Assembly: GCA_000381565.1 (NCBI GenBank)
Contig: KB906725.1
Location: forward strand, 2,047,803 to 2,111,802
Length of the DNA: 64,000 nt
Direction: 5' to 3'
Origin: Oxalobacteraceae bacterium AB_14
GTDB taxonomy: Bacteria; Pseudomonadota; Gammaproteobacteria; Burkholderiales; Burkholderiaceae_D
Of this stretch, positions 11,259-20,334 are shown piece by piece. The notes below the pieces were generated by a model. That model saw nothing but the letters and a program-made list of their open reading frames with translations. It searched no databases and had not been told where the DNA came from. The stretch's first letter is position 1. Each line of letters begins with the position of its first letter. A program made the translations under genes and the position numbers.

Positions 11259-11490
11259 TTTAATTCTCCAATCGTGACCAACCACGCCTCGACGATCGGC
11301 GGTGGTGGAGGTCATCTGAGGTGACTTCACTTGAGGTAGCACGGGTGAGGGGTGCTTAGCGCTACGAAATAAGTTATTTGGTTATTTCGATTTATTTGAT
11401 GGATTTAGTTTCCCATAAGCTACTTTCAAAAGCAACTGAAATCCGCTTGAATCTGCGATTTTGGGTTTTTTTGTCCACAGCTTTGCGGTA

Positions 11491-12465
11491 TCAGCGTTCC
11501 GGCAAAGGCGGGCGGGCGTTGTGCAGCACGCCTTGCTTGTGCTCCGGTATGTGCGCCGACGGGTCTTGCGCCGGATCGAACACGTAGTGCTGGAAGATCG
11601 CGCCCCATGCGGCGCGCAGTTCCGGCGGCTGGTGCTTCATGCTTTGCAGCGTGGCCACCAGCGCTTCGAAGGTGGCGCCGGCTTGCGGCGCCGGCAGCTC
11701 GTTCTTCCACCAGTAGTTGACCATCATGTTCAGGATGCCGTTCGACTGCACGTGGTGCCACCACAGCGGCGGGATGAACAGCGCGTCGCCCGGCAGCAGG
11801 TCGGCCACCAGCGCCGCGTCCAGCGCCTGCCGGAAGCGCGGGTGCCGCGCGTAATCCGGCGCGCGGAAATCGACCATGCTGATCGGCGTCGGCGTCGGCG
11901 CGAAATCGAGCGGGCCGATATACAGGTTGCCGACCTGCCCGGGCGGGAACAGCGTGAAGCGCCGCTCGCCGCTGACCACGCAGGCCAGGTTGTACGATTC
12001 GTCGAAGTGCGCCGGCGTGGTGATGGTGTTGCCCAGCCAGAGGCGCGGCCGCACCGACGGCGGCAGCGCCGGCGCCACGTTGTGCAGCGCGAACCGCGGC
12101 AGGCAGTCGTCGATCAGCGCGCTCTGGATCGCCACCGACGGCGGCGCCTCGAACTGCGAGTAGCGCGCCAGCTGCTCGATCACCTTCGACACCGGCACCT
12201 TGTTGCGGACGAAATTGAAGCCCTCCATGTCCGGCTGGTAGAACAGCCGCCCGCGCTGCTCCGGCGGCGTCATGACGGCGTCGACCTGGTGGCCGCTGTC
12301 GAACCCGATCAGGTACTGGCACAGCGCTTCCGGCGCTTGCCGCGCCTGCTGCACGGCCGGCCAGTGGCGCACGAAGCCGCGCAGCACGGCGGGCCGGTAG
12401 CGGCCGGCGATCTCGCCATAAAAGCGCGCCGGGTCGAGGTCCTGGTATTCGATGATCTGGTTCAT
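11491..12465 (-). CDS. Cupin-like (JmjC-type) 2-oxoglutarate/Fe(II) oxygenase-family protein
   Basis: The 324-residue cytoplasmic protein has a cupin_8/JmjC fold. The iron ligands are visible as HFDESYN (HxD) and a distal His in PPLWWHHVQ, with GDALFIPPLWW between. Such proteins often sit beside large TonB receptors in Caulobacter- and Xanthomonas-type carbohydrate loci, and here it follows the TonB receptor on the same strand. Its substrate is unknown. A hairpin terminator lies between the two genes, so expression may depend on read-through. Confidence 0.85.
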   Translation of the reverse strand: MNQIIEYQDLDPARFYGEIAGRYRPAVLRGFVRHWPAVQQARQAPEALCQYLIGFDSGHQVDAVMTPPEQRGRLFYQPDMEGFNFVRNKVPVSKVIEQLARYSQFEAPPSVAIQSALIDDCLPRFALHNVAPALPPSVRPRLWLGNTITTPAHFDESYNLACVVSGERRFTLFPPGQVGNLYIGPLDFAPTPTPISMVDFRAPDYARHPRFRQALDAALVADLLPGDALFIPPLWWHHVQSNGILNMMVNYWWKNELPAPQAGATFEALVATLQSMKHQPPELRAAWGAIFQHYVFDPAQDPSAHIPEHKQGVLHNARPPLPER

Positions 12466-12482
12466 GAATCGTATGATGGCAT

Positions 12483-12519
12483 AAAAAAACCCGCCAGGGC
12501 CGGGAGCGGCCGTGGCGGG
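12483..12519 (-). terminator. Rho-independent terminator after the TonB receptor gene
   Basis: On the minus strand, CCCGCCA and TGGCGGG pair around a GC-rich inner stem (GGCC/GGCC), followed by seven T. It lies 30 bases after the TonB receptor stop and 18 bases before the cupin start. Confidence 0.8.
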
Positions 12520-12548
12520 AACAGACTACACAATGAAGCGGTTGCCGA

Positions 12549-15317
12549 TCAGTACTTGATATGCAGGCCGGCGTAGTACTGCGCGCCGTTGGCATAGAAG
12601 CGTGCCGGTTGATCCTTGTTGAAGATGTAGTTCTTCAGGATCGGGTTGTTCAGGTTCTGGCCACTCAAGGTCAGCACGATGTTCTTGCTGATGTTGTAGT
12701 TGAACGAGGCCGACACGGTGCCCGAGGCGTCCTGGTACAGCGGCGTGCCGCGGTCCTGGGCCGCCAGGAAGGCCGAGCGCCATGCGTAGCTCAGACGGAC
12801 GTTGAACTTGTCGTTCTCGTAGTACGCGCCGGCGTTGGCGGTGGTCTTCGAGGCGCCCAACATGTCGCATGGATCGCCGGAAGTGGCGGTCTGCATCGCC
12901 GGGCAGGCGCCGAAGTCCAGGTGCGAGTCGGCGAAGGTGGCGTTGGCGTCGAAGCCGTAGCCCATGCCGACCGGTACCTGCGCCGCCAGTTCGATGCCCT
13001 TGACCTTGGCGCCGACGTTGATCGGCGAGGTGATGCTGTAGGTCGCGAACACCGGCTTCTTCTGTTCCTGCGAAGCGCGGCTGTCGATGAAGGTGCCGGT
13101 GCTGACGCCGTAGCCGACGTAGTCATGCAGGTCCATGTAGAACACGCCGGCCGACAGCAGGGCGCGCGGTGCGAAGTACCATTGCAGGCTGGCGTCCAGG
13201 TTGTTCGACTTGACCGGCTTGAGCGCGGCGTTGCCGCCGTTGCCGGTGTGGGTCTCGTCGGTCAGCAGCACCGCGCCGCCCAGGGCGCCGTAGTCGGGAC
13301 GGGTCATGGTGCGCGACAGGCCGACGCGGGCCACCAGGTCGGAGCGCAGGTCGAACTTCAGGTTCAGGCTAGGCAGCGGAATGGTGCTGTTGTTATCGAT
13401 CGCCGTCTTCTGCACGAAACCGCCCCATGGATAGGCTGGCAGCGTGCCGCCGGCCGGCTGGTTCTGCAGGATCTGGTAGCCGTTCGAGGTGCCTTCGGTG
13501 CGCACGACGCGCAGGCCGACGTTGCCGCTCCAGCCTTCGCCTTCCATCTCGGCCTGGGCGTAGATCGCCTTGGTGTTTTCCTTCAGGTCGAACATGTCCT
13601 GGTAGTAGGTGCGCGAGACATCGCGGTTCGAGTGCAGGTCGCCCCAGGCGTTCAGGATCGCCGGATCGAGGATCCAGACATTCCGAGGGAAGTCGCCGCC
13701 CAGGTCCTTGCCGAAGTTGCCAGGATAGGTGGTGCCGTTCCAGGCCGGGTTGGTGCTGCTGCCGCCGACGTCGGTGTTGGCCCAGTTCGGGCCTTGCGCC
13801 ACTTCGAAGTTGGCGCGGGTGTGGTGCGAGCCGCGCACGCCGAACTTGAGTTCGCGGAACACGCCGTTGTCGAGCGCGAAGGCGGCGTCGATCTGGCCGT
13901 AGGTCTCTTTATCGTCGGTGGTGGCCGGCGAGACGCCGAACACCCAGTCCAGCGGGGTGCCGGTGAACTTGGAGACGTCGATGTTGGGGAACTTGACGTT
14001 GGCCGGGCTGCCCAGGCCGTTCAACTGGTAGCTGGCGCCGGAGTTGTTGACGTCGCCCTCGAACACGCCCTGGCTCGGGGTAACGCCCTTGCCCTTGGTG
14101 GAGCCGGCCTTGGCGGTGAACACCAGGCGGTCGGTGGCGCGCCATTTGCCGTCCAGGTCGAAGAACTCGGTCTGGGCGTAGGCGCCTTCGCGGACGATGT
14201 CGTCGACGATGCCGTAGCGCAGCGGCTTGGCGGCCGTGCCCTGGTTGGCGAACGAGGCCGACACCAGCGTGCCGTTGCGGATCACGTAGCCGGCATCGGG
14301 CGCGACGCCCGAACCGAGCATGCCGGAACCGTTCATGTCGGTCATGTAGTTGGTGTTGAAGTTGGACGCGTCCATCTTCGAGCGGAAGTAGGTCGCTTCC
14401 AGGCTGAGGTCGCGGCTAGGCTTGAATTGCAGGTCGATCAGGCCGCCCTTGCGCTTGCGCTCCTGCTGGAACAGCGAGGAACCGATCAGGCGCGGGAACC
14501 AGACGTTGGCCAGGTCGGGATTGGTCTTGACGGCGGCGTTGGTCGGCGCGACCTGGGTCCACTGCAGCAGTTCCTGGCCGTCGCGGCGCAGGCTGCGCTT
14601 TTCCGAGAAGCCCTGCACCATCAGGCCCAGCGTGCCGGCTTCGTTCTTCCAGTTGAACAGCGCGCTCACCTGCGGATCGGTTTTTTCCGGCAGGGTGGCG
14701 TACACCGCCTGCACCGTCGCCTCCATCGAGATCGGCTGCTTGAAGTCCAGCGGATGGCGGGTGCGGATGTCGATCGAGCCGCTCGAGCCGCCTTCGATCT
14801 GGTCGGCGGTCGGCGATTTGTAGACCACCACCTGGCCGACGATTTCCGACGGCAGCAGCGAGTAGGAAGCGGAACGGCCGACGGCGCCGCCCACCTGGTC
14901 GAGCACGAACCAGTCGCCCGAGGCGACGGCGTGGCCGTTGATCAGGGTCTGGGTCAGCGACGGCGCGGTGCCGCGCATCGACACGCGGTCGTTTTCGTCG
15001 AAGCCGCCCGAACCGGCGCCCGAGGTGGAGATGTTCACGCCGGGGATGCGTTGCAGCGAGTCGGCGACGTTCTTGTCCGGCATCTTGCCGACGTCTTCGG
15101 CGGTGATCACGTCGACGTTGCTCGACGCGTTGCGCTTGACCGACAGCGATTGCTGCAGCGAACCGCGGATGCCGCTGACCACCACCACTGCAGGCTCTTT
15201 TTCCGCCGCGGCCTGTTGTGCCTGAGCGGTCATCGAGACGCTCAGCGCCAGGATGGCAGCTGCGGTCGCGATAGGCGTCAGTTTGGACATTTTCGTGTTA
15301 TTTGAATTTTGGTACAT
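12549..15317 (-). CDS. TonB-dependent outer-membrane receptor, probable chitooligosaccharide importer
   Basis: The 922-residue product has a signal peptide (core ATAAAILALSVSMTAQAQ). Its plug domain has DVITAEDVGKMPDKNVADSL and RIPGV, typical of the Caulobacter/Xanthomonas receptor subfamily (TIGR01782). A 22-strand-type barrel follows, ending in YYAGLHIKY with a C-terminal aromatic. These receptors import ligands such as glycans with TonB energy. The neighbouring GntR gene, chitinase and GlcNAc operon suggest chitooligosaccharides. The ATG at 15317 has GGGAGG just upstream. It is transcribed divergently from the GntR gene. Confidence 0.92.
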   Translation of the reverse strand: MYQNSNNTKMSKLTPIATAAAILALSVSMTAQAQQAAAEKEPAVVVVSGIRGSLQQSLSVKRNASSNVDVITAEDVGKMPDKNVADSLQRIPGVNISTSGAGSGGFDENDRVSMRGTAPSLTQTLINGHAVASGDWFVLDQVGGAVGRSASYSLLPSEIVGQVVVYKSPTADQIEGGSSGSIDIRTRHPLDFKQPISMEATVQAVYATLPEKTDPQVSALFNWKNEAGTLGLMVQGFSEKRSLRRDGQELLQWTQVAPTNAAVKTNPDLANVWFPRLIGSSLFQQERKRKGGLIDLQFKPSRDLSLEATYFRSKMDASNFNTNYMTDMNGSGMLGSGVAPDAGYVIRNGTLVSASFANQGTAAKPLRYGIVDDIVREGAYAQTEFFDLDGKWRATDRLVFTAKAGSTKGKGVTPSQGVFEGDVNNSGASYQLNGLGSPANVKFPNIDVSKFTGTPLDWVFGVSPATTDDKETYGQIDAAFALDNGVFRELKFGVRGSHHTRANFEVAQGPNWANTDVGGSSTNPAWNGTTYPGNFGKDLGGDFPRNVWILDPAILNAWGDLHSNRDVSRTYYQDMFDLKENTKAIYAQAEMEGEGWSGNVGLRVVRTEGTSNGYQILQNQPAGGTLPAYPWGGFVQKTAIDNNSTIPLPSLNLKFDLRSDLVARVGLSRTMTRPDYGALGGAVLLTDETHTGNGGNAALKPVKSNNLDASLQWYFAPRALLSAGVFYMDLHDYVGYGVSTGTFIDSRASQEQKKPVFATYSITSPINVGAKVKGIELAAQVPVGMGYGFDANATFADSHLDFGACPAMQTATSGDPCDMLGASKTTANAGAYYENDKFNVRLSYAWRSAFLAAQDRGTPLYQDASGTVSASFNYNISKNIVLTLSGQNLNNPILKNYIFNKDQPARFYANGAQYYAGLHIKY

Positions 15318-15416
15318 ATTCCCTCCCGTTGATGAAGGCTCCGCCGAGCCCACTGATTGTTGATGCCGTTCTTTTTACTTCTTACAAACCACTTACAAAA
15401 CCAATCCAACGCCAAT

Positions 15417-15437
15417 ATACCTGTCTTTTAATACCAG
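15417..15437 (-). promoter_or_regulatory. Candidate GntR operator upstream of the TonB receptor
   Basis: On the minus strand CTGGTATTA and ACAGGTAT occur four bases apart. The same two words, also four bases apart, occur just upstream of the GlcNAc kinase promoter. The intergenic region 15318-15695 (378 bases) otherwise holds a palindrome at 15472-15486 and the GntR promoter. Confidence 0.45.
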
Positions 15438-15471
15438 ATCACTACCACTTTGAAATTCTTTTCTGGAATGT

Positions 15472-15486
15472 TGTATGCAGCATACA
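15472..15486. promoter_or_regulatory. Perfect palindrome in the divergent TonB receptor/GntR region
   Basis: TGTATGC and GCATACA form a 7+7 inverted repeat around one base. It is about 155 bases before the TonB receptor start and 210 before the GntR start. Which regulator binds it is unknown. Confidence 0.35.
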
Positions 15487-15650
15487 GAGTGTGTCTTCGG
15501 CAACTATGTAATACCGCCGCAGCGCCGGTAGGGAGCGCGCTTGTGATGATATACAACAGCCTGAAAGCCAGCATCCATGCGGGCTTGGCGGGTGTTGCGA
15601 AAATTATTTGCAGATCCGAAAGGTGACGGCGGCTGTGCGCTGGTCTTTTT

Positions 15651-15669
15651 TTGGTATTATCAATTGACA
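15651..15669 (+). promoter_or_regulatory. Probable promoter/operator of the GntR-chitinase operon
   Basis: TTGGTATTA at 15651-15659 is followed four bases later by TTGACA at 15664-15669, a consensus -35 box. The matching -10 is weak. The GGTATTA word next to TTGACA resembles the kinase promoter at 30084-30132, suggesting autoregulation. Confidence 0.4.
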
Positions 15670-15695
15670 ACTACAAACAGGATGCCTGCAGCGTT

Positions 15696-16451
15696 ATGGA
15701 CAGCGATACTCTGACACCACTGGTACACATCCGGGCGCACCTCAATGAGACCAGTAACCTGCCGCTGTACCAGCGCCTGCAGCGGGCCTTGCGCTCGGCC
15801 ATCGAGCAGCATTTGCTCAAGCCGGAGGACGCCTTGCCGGCCGAGCGCCAGCTGGCGGCCGACCTGTCGGTGTCGCGCATCACGGTGCGCAAGGCGATCG
15901 ACGGCCTGGTCGCCGAGGGCGTGCTGGTGCGCCGGCCCGGCTCCGGCAACTTCATCAACACCCGCATCGAGAAGAACTTCGCCAAGCTGACCTCGTTTTC
16001 CGAGGACATGCGGGCGCGCGGGCGCACGCCGCGCAGCGTCTGGCTCAAGCGCTCGGAGGGCACGGTCACGCCGGACGAGGCGATGCGGCTGCGGCTCAGT
16101 CCCGGCGCGGCGGTGTACCGCTTCCACCGCATGCGCTACGCCGACGACGTGCCGATGTGCCTGGAGTACGCGACCATCGTGGCGTCCTGCCTGCCGTCGC
16201 TGGAGGCGGTCGACGTCTCGATGTACGATGCGCTGGAGCGGGCCGGCAACCGGCCGGTGCGCGCCCTGCAGCGGCTGTCGGCGCTGCTGCTCAACGCCGA
16301 ACAGGCCGCGCTGCTGCAGGCCAAGGAGGGCGACGCCGGCCTGTCGGTCGAGCGGCTCGGCTTCCTGCGCGACGGCCGCGCGGTGGAATTCTGCCGCTCC
16401 TACTTCCGCGGCGACATGTACGACTTCGTGGCGGAACTGAACGCCGGCTAA
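15696..16451 (+). CDS. GntR/HutC-family regulator of the chitin/GlcNAc genes
   Basis: The 251-residue regulator has an N-terminal winged helix (about residues 20-85; LPAERQLAADLSVSRITVRK) and a C-terminal UTRA ligand domain (about 105-245). It resembles the second GntR protein in this window (LTSFSEDMRARG against LTSFSEELRERG). UTRA regulators of this type respond to amino-sugar phosphates such as GlcNAc-6-P or GlcN-6-P. It is 14 bases upstream of the chitinase, forming an operon. The ATG at 15696 is preferred over an upstream TTG that falls in the operator. Confidence 0.88.
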   Translation: MDSDTLTPLVHIRAHLNETSNLPLYQRLQRALRSAIEQHLLKPEDALPAERQLAADLSVSRITVRKAIDGLVAEGVLVRRPGSGNFINTRIEKNFAKLTSFSEDMRARGRTPRSVWLKRSEGTVTPDEAMRLRLSPGAAVYRFHRMRYADDVPMCLEYATIVASCLPSLEAVDVSMYDALERAGNRPVRALQRLSALLLNAEQAALLQAKEGDAGLSVERLGFLRDGRAVEFCRSYFRGDMYDFVAELNAG

Positions 16452-16465
16452 CCTTGCAAGGAACC

Positions 16466-17767
16466 ATGCATATGCACCACCTGAAACGCTGGGCCATGGC
16501 GGCCGCGCTGGCCGTCGCCTTGCCCGTCACCAGCGCCGCCACCGCGCCGGAAATCGTCGGCTACTATCCCGGCTGGAAGTCGGACGCCTTTCCCGTCACC
16601 GCCGCCAACGTCGGCGCCGGGCGGCTGACGATGGCCTTGTACGCCTTCCTCGACGTCTGCTGGAACGGCCGGCATGGCAACCCCGAGCCCTCGGTCAACT
16701 ACGTGGCGGCGTGCCAGGACGCGGCCGGCGACGCCGCCGCGGCCAACGGCGCGCTGGTGTTCCGCGACGCCGCCCGGGACGGCGCCAACCTGCGCGCGCT
16801 GGTGGCGCTGAAAAAACAGCATCCGCGCTTCAGGGTGGTGGTGTCGGTCGGCGGCTGGGACTGGTCGAACCAGTTTTCCAACGTGGCCGACAGCGCGCCG
16901 GCGCGCGCCAGCTTCGTGGCCTCGGCGGTGAAGCTGATGCGGCGCTTCGGCCTGGACGGGGTCGATATCGACTGGGAATATCCGACCGAGGCCGGCGTGC
17001 CTTGCGTGGCGGGCGCGGTGTGCGCGCGGCCGGCGGACAAGCAGAACTTCATCCTGCTGGCGCGCGAACTGCGCGCCGCCTTCGACGCCGCCGGCAGGGC
17101 CGATCGCAAGCATTACAGCATCACCATCGCGGCCGGCGGCAACGCCAACTACGTCAAGCAGGGCGCGGCCGGCAGCGGCTGGATCAAACAGCTGTCGCAG
17201 AGCCTGGACTGGATCAACATCATGGCCTACGACTACCACATGCCGTGGGAGAAAAGCAGCGGCCACCACGCGGCGCTGGCGGCCGATCCCGCAGATCCGG
17301 CGGCGGCCGGCGGCTTCTACGCGGCGGGCTCGGTGCGGCGCTACCTGCAGGCCGGCGTGGCGGCGGACAAGCTGGTGCTGGGCGTGCCGTTCTACGGCTA
17401 CGGCTGGAAGGGCTGCGCGCCCGGCGCCAACGGCGACGGCCAGTACCAGCCGTGCGACGGCGGCGCCAGCGGCGGCGTGGACGGCGGCAATTCTTATGGG
17501 TACGGCCATCTGCTCAAGCAGGGCTATCTGACGGCGGCAGGCGAGGGCGGCCAAGGCTACCGGCGCTACTGGAATGAGGCGGCCAAGGCGCCGTATCTGT
17601 ACCACGCGCAGGAACGGGTCTGGATCAGCTACGAAGACCCGGCTTCGATCAGGGAGAAAGCCCGCTACATCAAGGCGCAGGGTCTGCGCGGGGCGATGTT
17701 CTGGGAGTTGAGCAACGACGGCGGGCACCAGTTGCTCGATGCCTTGTCGGCGGCGATGCGGCGATAA
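16466..17767 (+). CDS. GH18 chitinase, secreted
   Basis: The 433-residue product has a signal peptide (KRWAMAAALAVALPVTSAATA). Its GH18 barrel carries VVVSVGGWDWSNQF and the catalytic motif GLDGVDIDWEYP, with the acid/base Glu at about residue 171. MAYDYHMPWE and GVPFYGYGW mark the substrate cleft. It hydrolyses beta-1,4 GlcNAc polymers outside the cytoplasm. No chitin-binding domain is visible. The ATG at 16466 has AAGGA 5 bases upstream, right after the GntR gene, so the enzyme is probably induced with it. Confidence 0.95.
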   Translation: MHMHHLKRWAMAAALAVALPVTSAATAPEIVGYYPGWKSDAFPVTAANVGAGRLTMALYAFLDVCWNGRHGNPEPSVNYVAACQDAAGDAAAANGALVFRDAARDGANLRALVALKKQHPRFRVVVSVGGWDWSNQFSNVADSAPARASFVASAVKLMRRFGLDGVDIDWEYPTEAGVPCVAGAVCARPADKQNFILLARELRAAFDAAGRADRKHYSITIAAGGNANYVKQGAAGSGWIKQLSQSLDWINIMAYDYHMPWEKSSGHHAALAADPADPAAAGGFYAAGSVRRYLQAGVAADKLVLGVPFYGYGWKGCAPGANGDGQYQPCDGGASGGVDGGNSYGYGHLLKQGYLTAAGEGGQGYRRYWNEAAKAPYLYHAQERVWISYEDPASIREKARYIKAQGLRGAMFWELSNDGGHQLLDALSAAMRR

Positions 17768-17769
17768 AA

Positions 17770-17792
17770 AAAACCGGCGCGAGGCCGGTTTT
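17770..17792. terminator. Bidirectional terminator between chitinase and TPR protein genes
   Basis: AAAACCGGC pairs with GCCGGTTTT around a 5-base loop, with an A-run before it and T after it. It serves the converging chitinase (plus) and TPR protein (minus) genes. Confidence 0.8.
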
Positions 17793-17798
17793 CGTGGA

Positions 17799-19103
17799 TT
17801 ACTTGGCTTCCGCCGGTGCTGCTTTTGGCGGGTTCTGGTACATGATCCAGTAGCGCGCCAGGTCGCCGCGGCCGTCGGCGCCGCCGATGGTTTCCAGCAG
17901 CTTGACCGATTCATCCTTCTTGCCGGCGATGGCCAGCGCGTAGGCCAGGCGCAGCTTGGCGTCCTCAGGATTCTTGGCCACGCCCTTGGCGATGCCTTGC
18001 TTCATCAGCTCGATGCCCTTGTCGGCCTGGCCCAGGGTCACGAAGTTGTAGCCCAGGTTGACCATGCCGACGCCGTCCTTCGATTTGGTCGCCGATTCGA
18101 TGCCCTTGTCGATGTTCTTCGCATCGTCGGCGGCGCCCTTGTTGGCGCTGTCGCGGATTTTTTGCAGCGCGGCCTTGTTCTTGTCGGCCGGGATGGCGCC
18201 CGGGTAGCCCTTGTCCATGGCGATCTTGGCTTCGGTGAAGAAGCCGCCCAGCACCGCCAGTTCGGCGATTTCCGCATAGTCCTCGGGCTCCATCTTCGAT
18301 GGCGCGGCCAGCGCCTTCAGGCGGGCGATGTCCAGGTCCAGGCGCGGCGCGTAGGATTTCTTGCCGCGGGTGCGGTTGAGCAGGTCGAACCAGTAGTCTT
18401 CGCTCGGGTAGTAGCGGGTCAGCTCTTCCACCGCCTGCAGATACAGCTCGGTGTCCTTGGTCTTGATGCCGACGTTGCCCAGCAGGTTAAGCTCGTCCTT
18501 CGGCGGGGTGGCGCCGGACTTCTTGGCCGCTTCGACATCCTTCAGCGCTTCGGCCTTGGCGGTGGCGAAGTCGTTCTTGAAGAAGTAGGAGCGCACGATG
18601 TACTGGCGCTGCTTGAGCGTGTCGCCCGACTCGGTGCCGTAGCGGGTGAACCAGGCGATGGCCTGGTCGTAGTCCTTGATATTGCTGTAGTAGATGCCGC
18701 CGACGGCGTCGATGAAGCGCAACTTGTCTTCCGGCTTGAGGCGGCCCGAGTCGATCATGCCGGTCAGCGCCTTGATGGTGCCTGGATAGTCGCCGGTGGC
18801 CTGGCCCAGTTGCACGCGCATCTGGTTGAGGATGAAGTCTTCGTACGGCGTCACGTTCGGCATCGCGGCCGCGGTGTCGATGCGGTTCTTGAATTCGGTG
18901 TAGTTCTTGGCCGCCAGCAGTTCCTTGGTCTGGACCGGGTCGATCAGCTTGTAGATCTCTGGACGCACGGTGTCCTTGGGCGGCTCGGCCGGCTTGGCGG
19001 CTTCGGCGGCGTAGACGGGGGACATGCCCAGCATGGCCGGTGCGGCGTTCAGGCCGATGGCGGCCAGGATCAGGCTAATACGAGCGAGACGAATGTGGGA
19101 CAT
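17799..19103 (-). CDS. Periplasmic tetratricopeptide-repeat protein, function unknown
   Basis: The 434-residue product has a signal peptide ending near SPVYA-AEAAK and then helical TPR-like repeats (for example YYSNIKDYDQAIAWFTRYG and NFVTLGQADKGIELMKQGI). No enzymatic motif is seen. TPR proteins usually act as binding scaffolds. It lies downstream of the long nag operon on the same strand, 105 bases beyond the ABC ATPase gene, so read-through is possible but a separate promoter is equally likely. Confidence 0.8.
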   Translation of the reverse strand: MSHIRLARISLILAAIGLNAAPAMLGMSPVYAAEAAKPAEPPKDTVRPEIYKLIDPVQTKELLAAKNYTEFKNRIDTAAAMPNVTPYEDFILNQMRVQLGQATGDYPGTIKALTGMIDSGRLKPEDKLRFIDAVGGIYYSNIKDYDQAIAWFTRYGTESGDTLKQRQYIVRSYFFKNDFATAKAEALKDVEAAKKSGATPPKDELNLLGNVGIKTKDTELYLQAVEELTRYYPSEDYWFDLLNRTRGKKSYAPRLDLDIARLKALAAPSKMEPEDYAEIAELAVLGGFFTEAKIAMDKGYPGAIPADKNKAALQKIRDSANKGAADDAKNIDKGIESATKSKDGVGMVNLGYNFVTLGQADKGIELMKQGIAKGVAKNPEDAKLRLAYALAIAGKKDESVKLLETIGGADGRGDLARYWIMYQNPPKAAPAEAK

Positions 19104-19208
19104 GAATTATCCTTCTATCAAACAATTTAGAGGGCCGGCGGGTACGCCATGCCATCGCGACAGTGTAAACCCGCGTATTGTTACATAAAACCGGTTCGAA
19201 TTACGAAT

Positions 19209-20330
19209 TCAAGCGTGTGTCGGCCCGCGCGCATGCGCCCGGCCGCCGGCGTCAAACAGCAGGCAACGCGACGGCGGCAGGTGGATGCGGGCGAGGTCGC
19301 CGGCGCGCAGCGGCGGCGCCTCGGCGGCCCGCTTGACGGCGATCATTTCGCCGGCGCCGGCCAGCGTGGTGTAGACGATCGACAGGTCGCCCAGGTATTC
19401 CACGTGGCCGATGCCGACGGCCATGGTGTTGGCGCCATCGGCGGCGCCGTCGACGATGGACAGGTGCTCGGCGCGCACGCCCAGCGTGACGCGGTCGCCG
19501 CGCTGCGGGCCGGGTTCGGAACCGCAGGCGTCCACCTCGACCACGGCGCCGCCGGGCAGCAGCACGCTGGCGTGGCCGGCGCCGGCGGCGACGACCTCGC
19601 CGGCGATGAAGTTCATCTTCGGCGTGCCGAGGAAGCCGGCCACGAACAGGTTGGCCGGATGGTTGTACAGCTCATGCGGCGTGCCGACCTGCTCGATGCC
19701 CCCGGCGTTGAACACCGCGATGCGCTGGCCCAGGGTCATCGCCTCGACCTGGTCGTGGGTGACGTAGATCATGGTGGTCTTCAGCTCCTGGTGCAGGCGG
19801 CTGATCTCGACCCGCATCTGCACCCGCAGGCTGGCGTCGAGGTTGGAGAGCGGCTCGTCGAACAGGAACACCTCCGGCGTGCGCACGATGGCGCGGCCGA
19901 TGGCGACGCGCTGGCGCTGGCCGCCGGACAGCTCCCTGGGGCGGCGCTTGAGCAGCGGGGCGATCTGCAGGATGGCCGCGGCGCGCTCCACCGCCGCCGC
20001 CACCTCGGCCGGCTTGCGGCCGGCCAGCTTGAGCGCGAAGGCCATGTTCTCGTACACCGTCATGTGCGGATACAGCGCGTAGGACTGGAACACCATGGCC
20101 AGCTTGCGCTGCGCCGGCGCGATGTGGTTGGCCAGCGCGCCGCCGATGTGCAGCGTGCCGCCGCTGATGTCCTCCAGGCCGGCGATCATGCGCAGCAGCG
20201 TCGACTTGCCGCAGCCGGAAGGGCCGACGAAGACCATGAATTCGCCGTCGGCGATATCGAGGTCGACGCCGTGCACCACCTGGGTCTGGTCGTAGCGCTT
20301 GACGATCTGTTTGAGGCTGACGCTGGCCAT
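19209..20330 (-). CDS. Sugar ABC transporter ATP-binding protein (MalK/UgpC type)
   Basis: The 373-residue ATPase has Walker A GPSGCGKST (36-44), signature LSGGQ (134-138), Walker B VFLFDEP (154-160) and a C-terminal TOBE-like regulatory domain from about 240. MalK-type ATPases power CUT1 importers of oligosaccharides. The matching binding protein and permeases lie upstream in the same operon, separated by the GH3 and MFS genes. It begins 4 bases after the MFS stop and ends the operon. Confidence 0.95.
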   Translation of the reverse strand: MASVSLKQIVKRYDQTQVVHGVDLDIADGEFMVFVGPSGCGKSTLLRMIAGLEDISGGTLHIGGALANHIAPAQRKLAMVFQSYALYPHMTVYENMAFALKLAGRKPAEVAAAVERAAAILQIAPLLKRRPRELSGGQRQRVAIGRAIVRTPEVFLFDEPLSNLDASLRVQMRVEISRLHQELKTTMIYVTHDQVEAMTLGQRIAVFNAGGIEQVGTPHELYNHPANLFVAGFLGTPKMNFIAGEVVAAGAGHASVLLPGGAVVEVDACGSEPGPQRGDRVTLGVRAEHLSIVDGAADGANTMAVGIGHVEYLGDLSIVYTTLAGAGEMIAVKRAAEAPPLRAGDLARIHLPPSRCLLFDAGGRAHARGPTHA

Positions 20331-20334
20331 CCGC

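Noticed and set aside
12561..15305. 914-codon open frame opposite the TonB receptor
   Set aside because: Low-complexity Val/Ala/Gly/Arg translation without any motif; the receptor on the other strand has plug and barrel features.
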